Of a stretch of 64,000 nucleotides of DNA, positions 9,456 to 17,711 are shown one piece after another. Below the pieces are notes generated by a model that was given only the letters and a program-made list of their open reading frames with translations, was not told where the DNA came from and searched no databases. Origin of the DNA: Granulicella sp. L46 (GTDB taxonomy: Bacteria > Acidobacteriota > Terriglobia > Terriglobales > Acidobacteriaceae). Position 1 is the first letter of the stretch, and every line of letters begins with the position of its first letter. The stretch lies in contig NZ_LMUT01000012.1 in the NCBI RefSeq assembly GCF_009765785.1, positions 859,288-923,287 on the forward strand. The letters run 5' to 3'. The position numbers and the translations under genes are program-made.

Positions 9456-10415
9456 ATGGGCTTGAGGAGCAGAGTGGTGCGGGTATGTGTCGTTCTCGCA
9501 GCCATCCTTGTCTACGCAACTGTTCTTTGGCTGGGTATGACCGAAGAGAATCGTCGCTCGCTCGCAATCGCCAACGCTTATAGTTCCAGCGGCGACTATG
9601 TCATTGCCAACGTCCGGGTAACATCGATCGAACCCGCGCAGGGCCTGCTTCATGAGCGCATCCGGTTGATTCCGATGGGCCGATTTGCAACCGACAGAGT
9701 GACACCTGCGGTTGACCTAAAGCTCCTGGTTAATTCGGTGTCAGGAAAACAGACGGTCGTCTTTCCAAAAGGGCAGCGAATCTTTCCAGTCGACGTCACT
9801 ACCCTTCTCTCTGGAAATCAGAACCGGTATCCGTTTGATCGATACCTGTCAGACGTTGAACTTGTGGTTACCGCGCAGACTCAAAAAGCCAATTCCCTGC
9901 CGGAAATGACCGCCGAGGATGACGAGTCAGATGCGCTTGCAAGCACCCTCGTCATCGGTACGAGCGACCTGAACCAAAACGAAACAATACCAATCAAGGA
10001 GAATTTCGTCGCCTCCCTCCCAGGAATTAAATTCGGCGGGAATGTTACTCAGCAAGACCCTTACAAACTCATGCACGCCACAATTTCTATCCGAAGAGCA
10101 AACAATGTAATCAGCGTCTCAATCGTCGTGATGACCGTGATGTTCCTCTTGGCGATCAGCATTATGGTGATGGTGCTACGAGTGACGGCATCTCCGGGCG
10201 CGATCAACTTAATTCCACTCTCACTCTGCATCGCACTCATCTTCGGACTTCCTGCGCTGCGTAACGTCCAGCCCGGAGTACCAGCGATTGGCGCCCTGAG
10301 CGATTACATCTCATTTATTTGGGCAGAATTCATCGTGTCGACCTCCGCAGTTGTACTGGCTTGGACCTGGATTGTTCGGTCTACTCGAGAAGCAGTCGCG
10401 AAGCGCGGCCAGTAA
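9456..10415 (+). CDS. Membrane protein, DUF4436-like
   Basis: 319 residues. One N-terminal membrane helix (about 8-28), a periplasmic region of about 190 residues containing YPFDRYLSDVEL and a predicted strand-rich fold, then three more membrane helices (about 220-310). The arrangement and the YPFDRY motif match DUF4436, a family of unknown function best known from actinobacteria. Codon use is less GC-biased than in neighbours. Not in an obvious operon. Confidence 0.6.
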   Translation: MGLRSRVVRVCVVLAAILVYATVLWLGMTEENRRSLAIANAYSSSGDYVIANVRVTSIEPAQGLLHERIRLIPMGRFATDRVTPAVDLKLLVNSVSGKQTVVFPKGQRIFPVDVTTLLSGNQNRYPFDRYLSDVELVVTAQTQKANSLPEMTAEDDESDALASTLVIGTSDLNQNETIPIKENFVASLPGIKFGGNVTQQDPYKLMHATISIRRANNVISVSIVVMTVMFLLAISIMVMVLRVTASPGAINLIPLSLCIALIFGLPALRNVQPGVPAIGALSDYISFIWAEFIVSTSAVVLAWTWIVRSTREAVAKRGQ

Positions 10416-10490
10416 TCAACCTCCCAACCAAACCCGATTCTTCCGGCACCCACTGCACAACAACCGCGCACGCTCTAAACTAGAGAAGTC

Positions 10491-10925
10491 ATGTCTGATC
10501 ACGAAAGCACTCCTCTCCCCGAAATCGACCTCTCCAAGCCCCCCGCTGAAAATATGGTCCGCGTCTCCTTCGAACCTGAAAATAAGACCGTCGAATTCCC
10601 CTACGGCTCCATGCCCTACGACGGCCACGGCCAGCCCATGAGCTTCCTCGACATCGCCGAAAACTATGGCATCTTTATGGACCACGCCTGCGGTGGCGTC
10701 GCCGCCTGCACCACCTGCCACATGTTCCTCAAGAAGGGCGCCGAAGGCGTCTCCGAAGCCGAAGACCTCGAGCTCGATCGCCTCGACATGGCCCCCGGCC
10801 TCCAGCTCAACTCCCGCCTCGGCTGCCAGTGCGTCATCGAGAAGCCCGGCACCTACGTAGCCGAGATCCCCTCCTGGAACAAAAACTACGTCCAGGAAGG
10901 CAAGCCAGCCACCGTAAAAAAATAG
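10491..10925 (+). CDS. Adrenodoxin-type [2Fe-2S] ferredoxin
   Basis: 144 residues. The cluster ligands are clear: CGGVAACTTC (CX5CX2C) at about 65-74 and a fourth Cys in GCQC near 108, with NSRLGCQ, as in Isc/adrenodoxin-type ferredoxins. The extra N-terminal 20 residues and Lys-rich tail are unremarkable. Such proteins donate electrons to Fe-S assembly or to oxygenases; no partner gene is adjacent, so which is open. Confidence 0.85.
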   Translation: MSDHESTPLPEIDLSKPPAENMVRVSFEPENKTVEFPYGSMPYDGHGQPMSFLDIAENYGIFMDHACGGVAACTTCHMFLKKGAEGVSEAEDLELDRLDMAPGLQLNSRLGCQCVIEKPGTYVAEIPSWNKNYVQEGKPATVKK

Positions 10926-10995
10926 CCCACCCAACCCCCGCCCGCCCAACCGCGCCGCGCCATCCTCGTCCTCTCGGCCGCCTGCCCCAACCGTT

Positions 10996-11110
10996 CGTCA
11001 TCTCAACCGCGTCGCGCCCCGGTAACCGTCATCTCGACCACGTCGCGCCCCGGTAACCGTCATCTCGACCGCGTCGCGCCCCCGGTAACCGTCATCTCGA
11101 CCGGAGCGCG
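10996..11110. repeat. 31-bp tandem repeat
   Basis: Three consecutive units starting at 10996, 11027 and 11058, then a fourth partial unit at 11090. Each reads CGTCATCTCRACCRCGTCG then CGCCCCGGTAAC, with only one or two changes. The last copy continues into GGAGCGCGCAGCG, which resembles intergenic repeats I associate with Acidobacteria (recollection only). It lies in the 500-bp gap after the ferredoxin gene. Confidence 0.8.
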
Positions 11111-11170
11111 CAGCGCGTAGCGGAGAGACCCCTGCATTGGCACCTGCCTTTGCCGTTGCACCTGAGATAG

Positions 11171-11190
11171 GTCCGGGCTTCAGCCCGGAC
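11171..11190. repeat. REP-like palindrome
   Basis: GTCCGGGCTTCAGCCCGGAC forms an 8-9 bp perfect stem. A second, shorter GGGCTTTAGCCCC follows at about 11212, so the two may be a REP-like pair. It could also terminate transcription from the ferredoxin gene, but no T-run follows. Confidence 0.6.
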
Positions 11191-11240
11191 AACAGAGCAG
11201 ACCATCTCGCTGGGCTTTAGCCCCTGGGACTTTCTGATAA

Positions 11241-11282
11241 CTGAGAACTGAAAACTGAGAACTGAGAACTGAGAACTGAGAA
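11241..11282. repeat. Heptamer tandem repeat (CTGAGAA)n
   Basis: Six head-to-tail copies of CTGAGAA (the second reads CTGAAAA). The same heptamer occurs in inverse orientation near 19990. Confidence 0.9.
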
Positions 11283-11363
11283 CCCAACATCGTTCGTTTA
11301 CCGCCAGCCCTGCGTCATTTGACGCACCCCCTCCAGCAACCCCACCCAAACACGCGATTTTGT

Positions 11364-11412
11364 GTCCCGAAACAAGGCTAAACACGTCGCTGCGTAACCC
11401 GAAACCGGGCTA
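11364..11412. repeat. 49-bp dispersed repeat, copy A
   Basis: Begins GTCCCGAAAC, contains GTCGCTGCGTAACCCGAAAC, ends GGGCTA. By my alignment 43 of 49 bases match the reverse complement of 17639-17687. Inside the unit, CCCGAAACnnGGCTA occurs twice as a direct repeat. Confidence 0.85.
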
Positions 11413-11429
11413 TGTCATACACGTATTCG

Positions 11430-12455
11430 CTATGCAAACACCGGCAGCGCCACGGCAAATATCGGCCAAATCAACCTCGAATGCTTCTTCAGGTCTGGAA
11501 TCAACAAGATATGCACCTCCTGTTTGTCCCGAAGCACTACCAGCCCAATCCCCCGCCCCCGCGTCTCATGAAGCTCCCGTACCCAAGCCCCATTCGACTT
11601 AACCTCAACAGAATCAGCCTTTAGGATCACATCCCCAGCCCGCAAACCGGCCGCCGCCGCCGGGCTATTCGGCGCCACCGTCTCCACCAACAATCCCACC
11701 CCCACCGGAGCCCCAAAGAACCCCGCCAACTGCGGTTCCATAGCCTCCAGCACAAGCCCTGTAAACGGTGTAGTATGAAGCACTTGTGCGAGAAAACTCC
11801 GACTACGCGAAGCCGTTCCCGGAGGCGCCGGTGCAGCCGGATCCCCCTCCCCAAAATCGTTCGCCACGGGCGTACTATCGTTCGCCGGCGGATCTGCCTC
11901 CACCATCCGCGCCACGGCCTCCTTCTCCACCTCACCGCGGTACGCAAGCTGCGCGTTTACAGTAATTTGCCGCCCTCCCCGAAGCACCGTCAACGACACC
12001 GCCGCCCCCACCCCATCATCATGAATCATCTTCCGCAAACAATCCGCCCCCGTAACATTCTGCCCATTTAAACGAAGTATCACATCATGCGGCTGCAACC
12101 CCGCCTTCCCCGCAGGCCCGTCATGATCCACCATGACCACTTCCACCCCATCGCCGCCTTTGACATGCATCGACGTAACTTGTTCATCGGTAAGATTTTG
12201 GAACAGAATCCCTAAATAGCCGGGCGCATGCGACGGAGACCCCTTGGCAGCGCCTCCCCGAGCGCCCGCTCCCGACACGCTCCCGCTCTGTTTCGTCGGA
12301 TAAATCCTTAATTCCTCAGAATGAATAACTTGGCACGCCACCGCCAGCAGAACCAACACGCCAGCCCCACAAAACCGCCACAAGCAAATCTCCTGAAGCC
12401 GCGCAAGCCCACCGGATTCAATACTTTGCCTCATGGCCACTCGAAGGTTCCGCAT
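11430..12455 (-). CDS. Membrane-anchored tandem PDZ protein
   Basis: 341 residues. A hydrophobic N-terminal helix (about 27-45) is followed by a Gly/Ser-rich linker, PDZ1 (about 80-170; GYLGILFQNL, PAGKAGLQPHDVILRLNG) and PDZ2 (about 240-320; VAPNSPAAAAGLRAGDVILKADS). No protease domain is present. It is the last gene of the sigma / anti-sigma / PDZ operon, starting immediately after the HEAT protein's stop. PDZ proteins in this setting often scaffold or sense envelope stress, as in RseP/DegS; that role here is inferred. Confidence 0.8.
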   Translation of the reverse strand: MRNLRVAMRQSIESGGLARLQEICLWRFCGAGVLVLLAVACQVIHSEELRIYPTKQSGSVSGAGARGGAAKGSPSHAPGYLGILFQNLTDEQVTSMHVKGGDGVEVVMVDHDGPAGKAGLQPHDVILRLNGQNVTGADCLRKMIHDDGVGAAVSLTVLRGGRQITVNAQLAYRGEVEKEAVARMVEADPPANDSTPVANDFGEGDPAAPAPPGTASRSRSFLAQVLHTTPFTGLVLEAMEPQLAGFFGAPVGVGLLVETVAPNSPAAAAGLRAGDVILKADSVEVKSNGAWVRELHETRGRGIGLVVLRDKQEVHILLIPDLKKHSRLIWPIFAVALPVFA

Positions 12456-13421
12456 CTACTGGATATCAGCCGATCCCTGCAATACCTGGAAAGACGCATT
12501 GCGGATTGCCGGGTTAACATCCTGAGAAGAAACGGTCCGCAGCACCTGCCGCACACTCGAATCCGCCTGCACAGGCGTCAGCATCGAGATCGCCTGCGTC
12601 CGCACCTCCGCACTCTGGTCATACAACAACGCGTCGAGCACAGCATCCCTAACATGTTCATCCTGCGCGACATACGGCTCGAGCCCGTTCAGCGCCTTCA
12701 ACCGCACGGATGCATTCTTGTCGGTCCGCAGCGAGGATACCAGGGTTGACCGAATCTGATTGGTGCCATCATCACCAACATCGCAGCTGTGACCCGCGCG
12801 GCATTCGCTCGCCAACAGCGCCACCGAATCAGCATGGACAGCATTATTCGTCGCCAGCTTGGTCCCTAACATCAACAATTGACGGATCTGCGGGTCATCG
12901 AGCGACCCCTGCACCGTCTCCGGCACAAGCCGGTTGTACTTCACCTGCACCAACTCAGAGTTCGGCGTCTGCACAATACCCGAAACGCTCGCAATCGCAC
13001 CATTCGCGCTATTCGATAAAATTACCGGCCGGGGCAATTGGGGAGCATGCGCTGCTTGATATCTTGCAATGAAATTCCCGCCCAGAAACCCTACTCCCAG
13101 CAGCAATGTTGCCAATGCGGGTGCCCCCTGCAGAAATCCCAACCAGCGAAAGGCATTCCCGAAAAAACGTTGCGAGATCGATCGAGGCGGCAGACTATCC
13201 AGTGCCTCATCCAACCGCATGCGCGACGCAGCCAGCAAATTCGGCGACGGCTCCAGCATCGGCGTCGAAGCCAGCTCTTCATTCAGCGCCAGTAGTGCAT
13301 TCCATTCGCGGCGGCAATCTTCGCAGATACCCAGATGCTGCTCCAACGGAAATTGGAGTTCATCGGGCAGTTCGCCGTACTGTGCCAGGATGATGTTCTG
13401 TTGTGCGTTCTCACACTTCAT
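12456..13421 (-). CDS. Putative zinc-finger anti-sigma factor with HEAT-like repeats
   Basis: 321 residues. Residues 1-45 have the anti-sigma zinc-finger pattern: MKCENAQ and HLGICEDC (HxxxCxxC). A single membrane helix lies near 107-125 (ALATLLLGVGFLGG). The exported C-terminal part (about 185-321) has HEAT-like helix pairs, for example NASVRLKALNGLEPYV and SAEVRTQAISMLTPV. The layout suggests a cytosolic sigma-binding finger and a periplasmic sensor. It sits about 100 bp downstream of the ECF sigma gene in the same direction. Sigma binding is inferred from the pattern and context. Confidence 0.8.
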   Translation of the reverse strand: MKCENAQQNIILAQYGELPDELQFPLEQHLGICEDCRREWNALLALNEELASTPMLEPSPNLLAASRMRLDEALDSLPPRSISQRFFGNAFRWLGFLQGAPALATLLLGVGFLGGNFIARYQAAHAPQLPRPVILSNSANGAIASVSGIVQTPNSELVQVKYNRLVPETVQGSLDDPQIRQLLMLGTKLATNNAVHADSVALLASECRAGHSCDVGDDGTNQIRSTLVSSLRTDKNASVRLKALNGLEPYVAQDEHVRDAVLDALLYDQSAEVRTQAISMLTPVQADSSVRQVLRTVSSQDVNPAIRNASFQVLQGSADIQ

Positions 13422-13519
13422 ATTGCGTACCTCTACGGCCTCGAAGTCCTGCGATTGTCCATGCCTGGTGCGGGTCTATAGCTTGCTTGCCCACTAACGG
13501 CCCGAAAATCCTTCTATCC

Positions 13520-14284
13520 TTATCGTGCGTCTGCGAGTCTCGCTCGCAACTTTCTCGTGGCGCGAAACAGCGTGTTCTTGGCGGTCTCTTCGGTTGTGGA
13601 AAGCATCTCGCCAATCGTCCTCAACTTCAGCCCTTGATAATGCTTGAGCTCAAACACCGTGCGCTCTCGCGGCGTCAGCTCATCCAGGGCTCCCTGGATA
13701 GCGCTATTCATCGTCTTGCGCTCCAACTCGCGGGCGGGGTTTGCACTAGCGCGCCCGTCGGTCAAATTTGCCAGCAGATCAATCTCATCCCCGGTTCCAT
13801 CCAATGCCGTTGACGGATCCTCTCGTCTGCTCTTTCGCCTGCGCAGCTGATCCAGGCAAAGATTCGTTACGATTCGATAGAGCCAGGTGTAGAACGAGCA
13901 TTCGAATCGAAAATTTGCCAGGTGGCGATAAGCCTTAAGAAACGCCTCCTGATGCACATCCTGCGCGTCCTGCTCATTGCTCAGCATGTGCAGGGCTAGC
14001 CGAAGCACACTGCGGTCATACCGTCGTACAAGGGCGTCGAAGGCTTGCCGATCACCCTTTTGCGCTGCGCGAATCAGCTCGTCATCTTCAGCGCGTTGTT
14101 GCTGCCGTGCATCCATCTGCTCGGCAGTGAGCTTTGTGCGTGTTCCGGGTTGGGCGGCGACATTCGGTATCATCACGGTCGATTTTACCGCGCCGATAGC
14201 CGCTGTCTCCGTCAAGCCGAGACTAAATGGGCTGGGTCGCCGACGGCTTTCGCCGGCGAGAACAATCGCGTCGCTGCTGCTCAT
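13520..14284 (-). CDS. ECF-type RNA polymerase sigma factor
   Basis: 254 residues. A low-complexity N-terminal extension of about 65 residues precedes sigma region 2 (DDELIRAAQKGDRQAFDALV, DAQDVHQEAFLKAYR) and region 4 (LTPRERTVFELKHYQGLKLRTIGEMLSTTEETAKN). I keep the first ATG because a GGAG lies 11 nt before it, inside a 16-bp palindrome. A later in-frame ATG at 14173 is possible and would remove most of the extension. It is first of a three-gene unit with its likely zinc-finger anti-sigma and a PDZ protein. Confidence 0.9.
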   Translation of the reverse strand: MSSSDAIVLAGESRRRPSPFSLGLTETAAIGAVKSTVMIPNVAAQPGTRTKLTAEQMDARQQQRAEDDELIRAAQKGDRQAFDALVRRYDRSVLRLALHMLSNEQDAQDVHQEAFLKAYRHLANFRFECSFYTWLYRIVTNLCLDQLRRRKSRREDPSTALDGTGDEIDLLANLTDGRASANPARELERKTMNSAIQGALDELTPRERTVFELKHYQGLKLRTIGEMLSTTEETAKNTLFRATRKLRARLADAR

Positions 14285-14291
14285 GTTGTTT

Positions 14292-14307
14292 CTGACTCCG
14301 GAGTCAG
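14292..14307. promoter_or_regulatory. Perfect 16-bp palindrome overlapping the sigma-gene ribosome binding site
   Basis: CTGACTCCGGAGTCAG is exactly self-complementary and lies 7 nt upstream of the sigma factor start on the minus strand. The likely Shine-Dalgarno GGAG is inside it. It could be an operator or an RNA hairpin that hides the site. Confidence 0.5.
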
Positions 14308-14395
14308 GGTAACTACACCTCGATAGACGAAACGCCTGCTGTAAACGTAAGCACCTCCGCCGGAAAGTTTCTCCGCTGGCAGTAAACTTGTCTCG

Positions 14396-15076
14396 ATGGT
14401 CCGTTCCCCCGCAAGTCTATTTCCCGACGAAACAACTCCTGGCAGCCCGACTGGTTGGGTCATTGCTCACTGTGATGGCGGAGCCCGTGGCAATCCCGGG
14501 CCAGCCGGCTATGGCGCTCTGCTTCAAGATGAAGCCGGCGCCATACTGGCGGAGTTATCCGAGTTTCTCGGCAATCGCACCAACAACTACGCCGAATATT
14601 CCGGCCTACTCGGCTGCCTGCAATGGGCGCTCGACCATGGCCACAGCCGCCTGCGCGTGATCTCAGATTCCGAGCTCATGGTGAAGCAGATCCAGGGCAA
14701 ATACAAGGTGAATTCGCCCGATTTGCGCCCTCTTTGGGAAGAGGCGCGGCGGCGCATCGCACAACTTGATCGCTTCGAAATCAGCCATGCCCTGCGCCAC
14801 AAAAACAAGGCAGCCGATCAGCTTGCGAACGACGCCATGGACCGCGGTACCAAGCGCCAAAAACCCGTCGCCGAGAGTGTTCAAACCCCGCCTCCCAGGA
14901 TCAATTCCGCCACCACGATCCCATCCGGCAGCAGCCGAAATGAAACTCCCAAAGGCGCCGTTCCAGATGTTTCCAGCCAATCCATGCTGCGCGGCTTTAC
15001 CCGCGACGGAAGCATTCACCTGCTCGGGGGCGCTGTTCTGCCCGACGGCATCTTCGTCAAAATCATTCCGGAATGA
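14396..15076 (+). CDS. Ribonuclease HI-like protein with C-terminal extension
   Basis: 226 residues. The RNase H fold occupies about 20-150: CDGGARGNPGPAG with the first catalytic Asp, AEYSGL with the Glu, VISDSELMVKQIQG with the second Asp, and ADQLANDAMD with the last Asp. This is the short RNase HI / RnhA-like type without the basic loop. The last 75 residues are Ser/Pro-rich and end in a conserved-looking strand segment (GSIHLLGGAVLPDGIFV). Function: cleaves RNA in RNA-DNA hybrids, as established for the family. Confidence 0.85.
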   Translation: MVRSPASLFPDETTPGSPTGWVIAHCDGGARGNPGPAGYGALLQDEAGAILAELSEFLGNRTNNYAEYSGLLGCLQWALDHGHSRLRVISDSELMVKQIQGKYKVNSPDLRPLWEEARRRIAQLDRFEISHALRHKNKAADQLANDAMDRGTKRQKPVAESVQTPPPRINSATTIPSGSSRNETPKGAVPDVSSQSMLRGFTRDGSIHLLGGAVLPDGIFVKIIPE

Positions 15077-15165
15077 TTGCCAATCCACCGTTTCGCGGCA
15101 TCCATTTCGGAAAGCAATACACTGATCGAAGATCCGGGGACCCGAACAACAAATTGAACGCAAAC

Positions 15166-16020
15166 ATGCCCCACTCCAATGCATCCAAAGCCCTTATGCG
15201 TAACGCATCACGATATTCCGTAATTCTTCTCTCTTTTCTGCTGCTGAACATTCATCCTTATCGTCTTCTCGCGCAGGGCTCCCAGCCCGAGGCCCTTCAG
15301 GCATTGCGCGCTGCCGTCCGTGCGGAGATGGAGGCAAATGACACGGACAAAACCATCTGGGCCTATCACGACCACGACAAGACACCGGATGCGGACGGGA
15401 CCTATCTCACCATCGAGACTCGTCAGGGCACGCTGCGCCGCTTGATTGCGCTCAACGGTCAGCCGCTCTCTCCCGGCGCAGCCGCTGCTGAAAACCAGCG
15501 AATCGAAGACTATGTTCATGACCCTGCCGCACAGGCGAAGGCGCGCAAGAACAGCGCGCACGACGGCGCACAGGCTACCGAGTTGCTGAAGATGCTTCCC
15601 GACGCGTTCCTCTGGTCGACCGTAAGCGAAACTCCCGAACTCATTACGCTGAGTTTTCGGCCAAATCCTTCCTTTTCTCCACCGGACATGCAGTCTCGGG
15701 TCATGGGAGCCATGGTGGGAGAGATGGTCATCGCGCGCAATGGAAATCGAATTCGGACTCTGCGCGGCCAACTAAGTTACAACGTGCTCCTGGGCTTTGG
15801 CCTGCTCGCGAAAATGTTCAAGGGAGGGACCTTCGACGTCGAACGCCGGTTGGTGGGAGCGGATCACTGGCAAATCACCGAAACTCATGTGCACATCGGA
15901 GGCCATGCCCTCTTGTTCCACAGCATTGGCCAGCAAGAGGATGAGGTGAAAACAGACTGGAAACCATCGGTTGACGATACGCTGGACGAGGCGGCACGGA
16001 CGCTAAACGCTCAGCACTAG
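15166..16020 (+). CDS. Exported protein of unknown function
   Basis: The start at 15166 gives 284 residues with a signal peptide (YSVILLSFLLLNIHPYRLLAQ); a start at 15196 also works. The body has no domain I can name, though it looks like a conserved acidobacterial exported family: IWAYHDHDKTPDADGTYLTIET, then a strand-rich region with SYNVLLGFGLLAKMFKGGTF near residues 195-225. No catalytic motif seen. It follows the RNase H gene by about 90 bp and may share its transcript. Confidence 0.65.
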   Translation: MPHSNASKALMRNASRYSVILLSFLLLNIHPYRLLAQGSQPEALQALRAAVRAEMEANDTDKTIWAYHDHDKTPDADGTYLTIETRQGTLRRLIALNGQPLSPGAAAAENQRIEDYVHDPAAQAKARKNSAHDGAQATELLKMLPDAFLWSTVSETPELITLSFRPNPSFSPPDMQSRVMGAMVGEMVIARNGNRIRTLRGQLSYNVLLGFGLLAKMFKGGTFDVERRLVGADHWQITETHVHIGGHALLFHSIGQQEDEVKTDWKPSVDDTLDEAARTLNAQH

Positions 16021-16075
16021 ATTCTGCAGCAAGGATTTCGCATCTCCACCCCGTACATGGCAATCTAAGAATGCA

Positions 16076-17623
16076 GTGACAACCATCTTTTCCAACCTAA
16101 AGTCTCTCGACCGTGCAGCATGCATCGTGCTTGCCGCGGCTGGCGCACTGACTACGTTATCTGCCTGCGCGCAGACACAGGAAGCCCTCCCCACCGATCC
16201 CGGCGCCATCGTTGCCGCTCAAAACGAAGCACTTAGCAGGCCGACCGGTTCGGGATTTGTCTTCAAGGCGCAGGGCAGCTTCACCGGGCCAGGTGGTCTG
16301 GCGGTCGATCGCGCCAACGATGCTGCCCTGCCCCTCTCGCTTGACGACGCCATGTCCATTGGCCTGGCTCGCAATGTACGGCTCAAGTACGATCGCGCCA
16401 ATATGCGGGCCGTCAAAGGCGACACGCTCGGGGTGTTAAATGCGCTCATTCCAAATCTGAGCGTCAACGCCGAGAGCAGTGCTCAGCAGCTCAATCTCGC
16501 TGCCCTGGGCTTCAAGCCTTCGTTATTCGCCAGCTTGCCTCCGGGGCTTCTGCCGCCGGGGTATGTCTTCAATGAGATCGTGAAAGTTCAGACGACCCAG
16601 GCTTCGGTCAACGCCAGCCAGGTCCTCTTCAATTTGCCCGATTATGAGCTATATCGTGGAACGACTAATGAAACGCGAGTTGTTGATCTGCAAAGGCTTA
16701 CGGATGACGGTGATCTCGTTCTAACCATCGGGACGAGCTATCTCCAAGTGCTCGCTGATCAGGCAAATGTGGCGAATACTGAGGCGCAGCAACGCTCCGC
16801 CAACACGCTGTTCGATCAGGCCACACAGAAACACCAGGCGGGCGTCGGCACAAACCTCGACGCGCTGCGCGGACAGGTGGAATATCAGCAGCGCGAGCAG
16901 GATGTCGTGGCAGCCCAGTCGCAGCTTGAGAAAGATACGATTCAGTTGACGCGGATTCTTGGATTGCCGGCGGGGCAAAAGCTGGAACTCACCGACGCTG
17001 CGCCGTTTGCGGAACTCGCTGCAATGGATCTGGATGCGGCGAAGATTACCGCTTACAAACACCGCAAGGATTACCTCAGCGTGCTGGAGCAAATCGCCCT
17101 TACGCAGCGCGAACTGAAGGCGGTTAAGTATCAACGTTTGCCTACACTTGCATTCAACGGATTCTATGGAGTCATTGGACTGACAACTTCCGATTCGTAT
17201 CACGGAATCTTCACGGCAGAGGGGTCCTTGAGCGTGCCTATCTTCCGAGAGGCGGCGCAGCGGGGGGAGCAGGACGTGGTGGATGCGCAGTTGACTGCTT
17301 TGCATCAGCGGGAGGCGGATTTGCGGGTTACGATTGACGCGCAGATCCGTACGTCGATGCTGGATGTGAACGCAGCAAAGGAGTTAGTCCGGGTTGCGCA
17401 GAGCAATGTGGAGCTGGCGCAGCAGGAATTGGCGGATGAGCGGGATCGTTTTGCGGCGGGGGTGGATGACAACCTGCCGTTGGTGGATGCGCAGGGGTCG
17501 GTGGCTAGCGCACAGGCGCAGCTGGTTAACTCCTTGTATCAGTACAACGTAGCGAAGCTGCAGCTGGCTCGGAATACGGGTGTGGTGGAGACCCGGTACC
17601 GCGCATACCTCGGCAAACCGTGA
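16076..17623 (+). CDS. TolC-family outer-membrane efflux protein
   Basis: 515 residues from a GTG start; the nearby ATG at 16071 is followed by a stop. A signal sequence (about 10-35) precedes two copies of the OEP domain: LSLDDAMSIGLARNVRLKYDRAN opens the first, and long Ala/Gln-rich helices (QQRSANTLFDQATQKHQAG; ELVRVAQSNVELAQQELADE) form the alpha-barrel. These proteins trimerise as the outer-membrane exit of tripartite pumps. No adaptor or pump gene is adjacent. The 49-bp dispersed repeat sits immediately after the stop. Confidence 0.85.
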   Translation: MTTIFSNLKSLDRAACIVLAAAGALTTLSACAQTQEALPTDPGAIVAAQNEALSRPTGSGFVFKAQGSFTGPGGLAVDRANDAALPLSLDDAMSIGLARNVRLKYDRANMRAVKGDTLGVLNALIPNLSVNAESSAQQLNLAALGFKPSLFASLPPGLLPPGYVFNEIVKVQTTQASVNASQVLFNLPDYELYRGTTNETRVVDLQRLTDDGDLVLTIGTSYLQVLADQANVANTEAQQRSANTLFDQATQKHQAGVGTNLDALRGQVEYQQREQDVVAAQSQLEKDTIQLTRILGLPAGQKLELTDAAPFAELAAMDLDAAKITAYKHRKDYLSVLEQIALTQRELKAVKYQRLPTLAFNGFYGVIGLTTSDSYHGIFTAEGSLSVPIFREAAQRGEQDVVDAQLTALHQREADLRVTIDAQIRTSMLDVNAAKELVRVAQSNVELAQQELADERDRFAAGVDDNLPLVDAQGSVASAQAQLVNSLYQYNVAKLQLARNTGVVETRYRAYLGKP

Positions 17624-17638
17624 ATTTCGCGTAGGACT

Positions 17639-17687
17639 TAGCCCTGTTTCGGGTTACGCAGCGACTGCTTTAGCCCGGTTTCGGGAC
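17639..17687. repeat. 49-bp dispersed repeat, copy B (inverted)
   Basis: Begins TAGCCCTGTTTCGGGTTACG and ends GTTTCGGGAC; the inverse of copy A at 11364-11412 with about 6 mismatches in 49. It fills the gap between the TolC-type gene and the Dph6-like gene, placing the latter's start downstream of it. Confidence 0.85.
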
Positions 17688-17711
17688 GCGCAGGTGCGGC
17701 TAGGATGGGGT

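Noticed and set aside
9189..9653. Reverse frame over the barrel gene's end and the next start
   Set aside because: Covers two supported forward genes and shows no motif.
10996..11110. CRISPR-like tandem repeat
   Set aside because: Units are adjacent with no unique spacers and no cas genes are nearby; it is a simple tandem repeat.
17580..17711. N-terminal extension of the Dph6-like protein
   Set aside because: It would translate the 49-bp repeat; the PP-loop begins immediately after the GTG at 17712.
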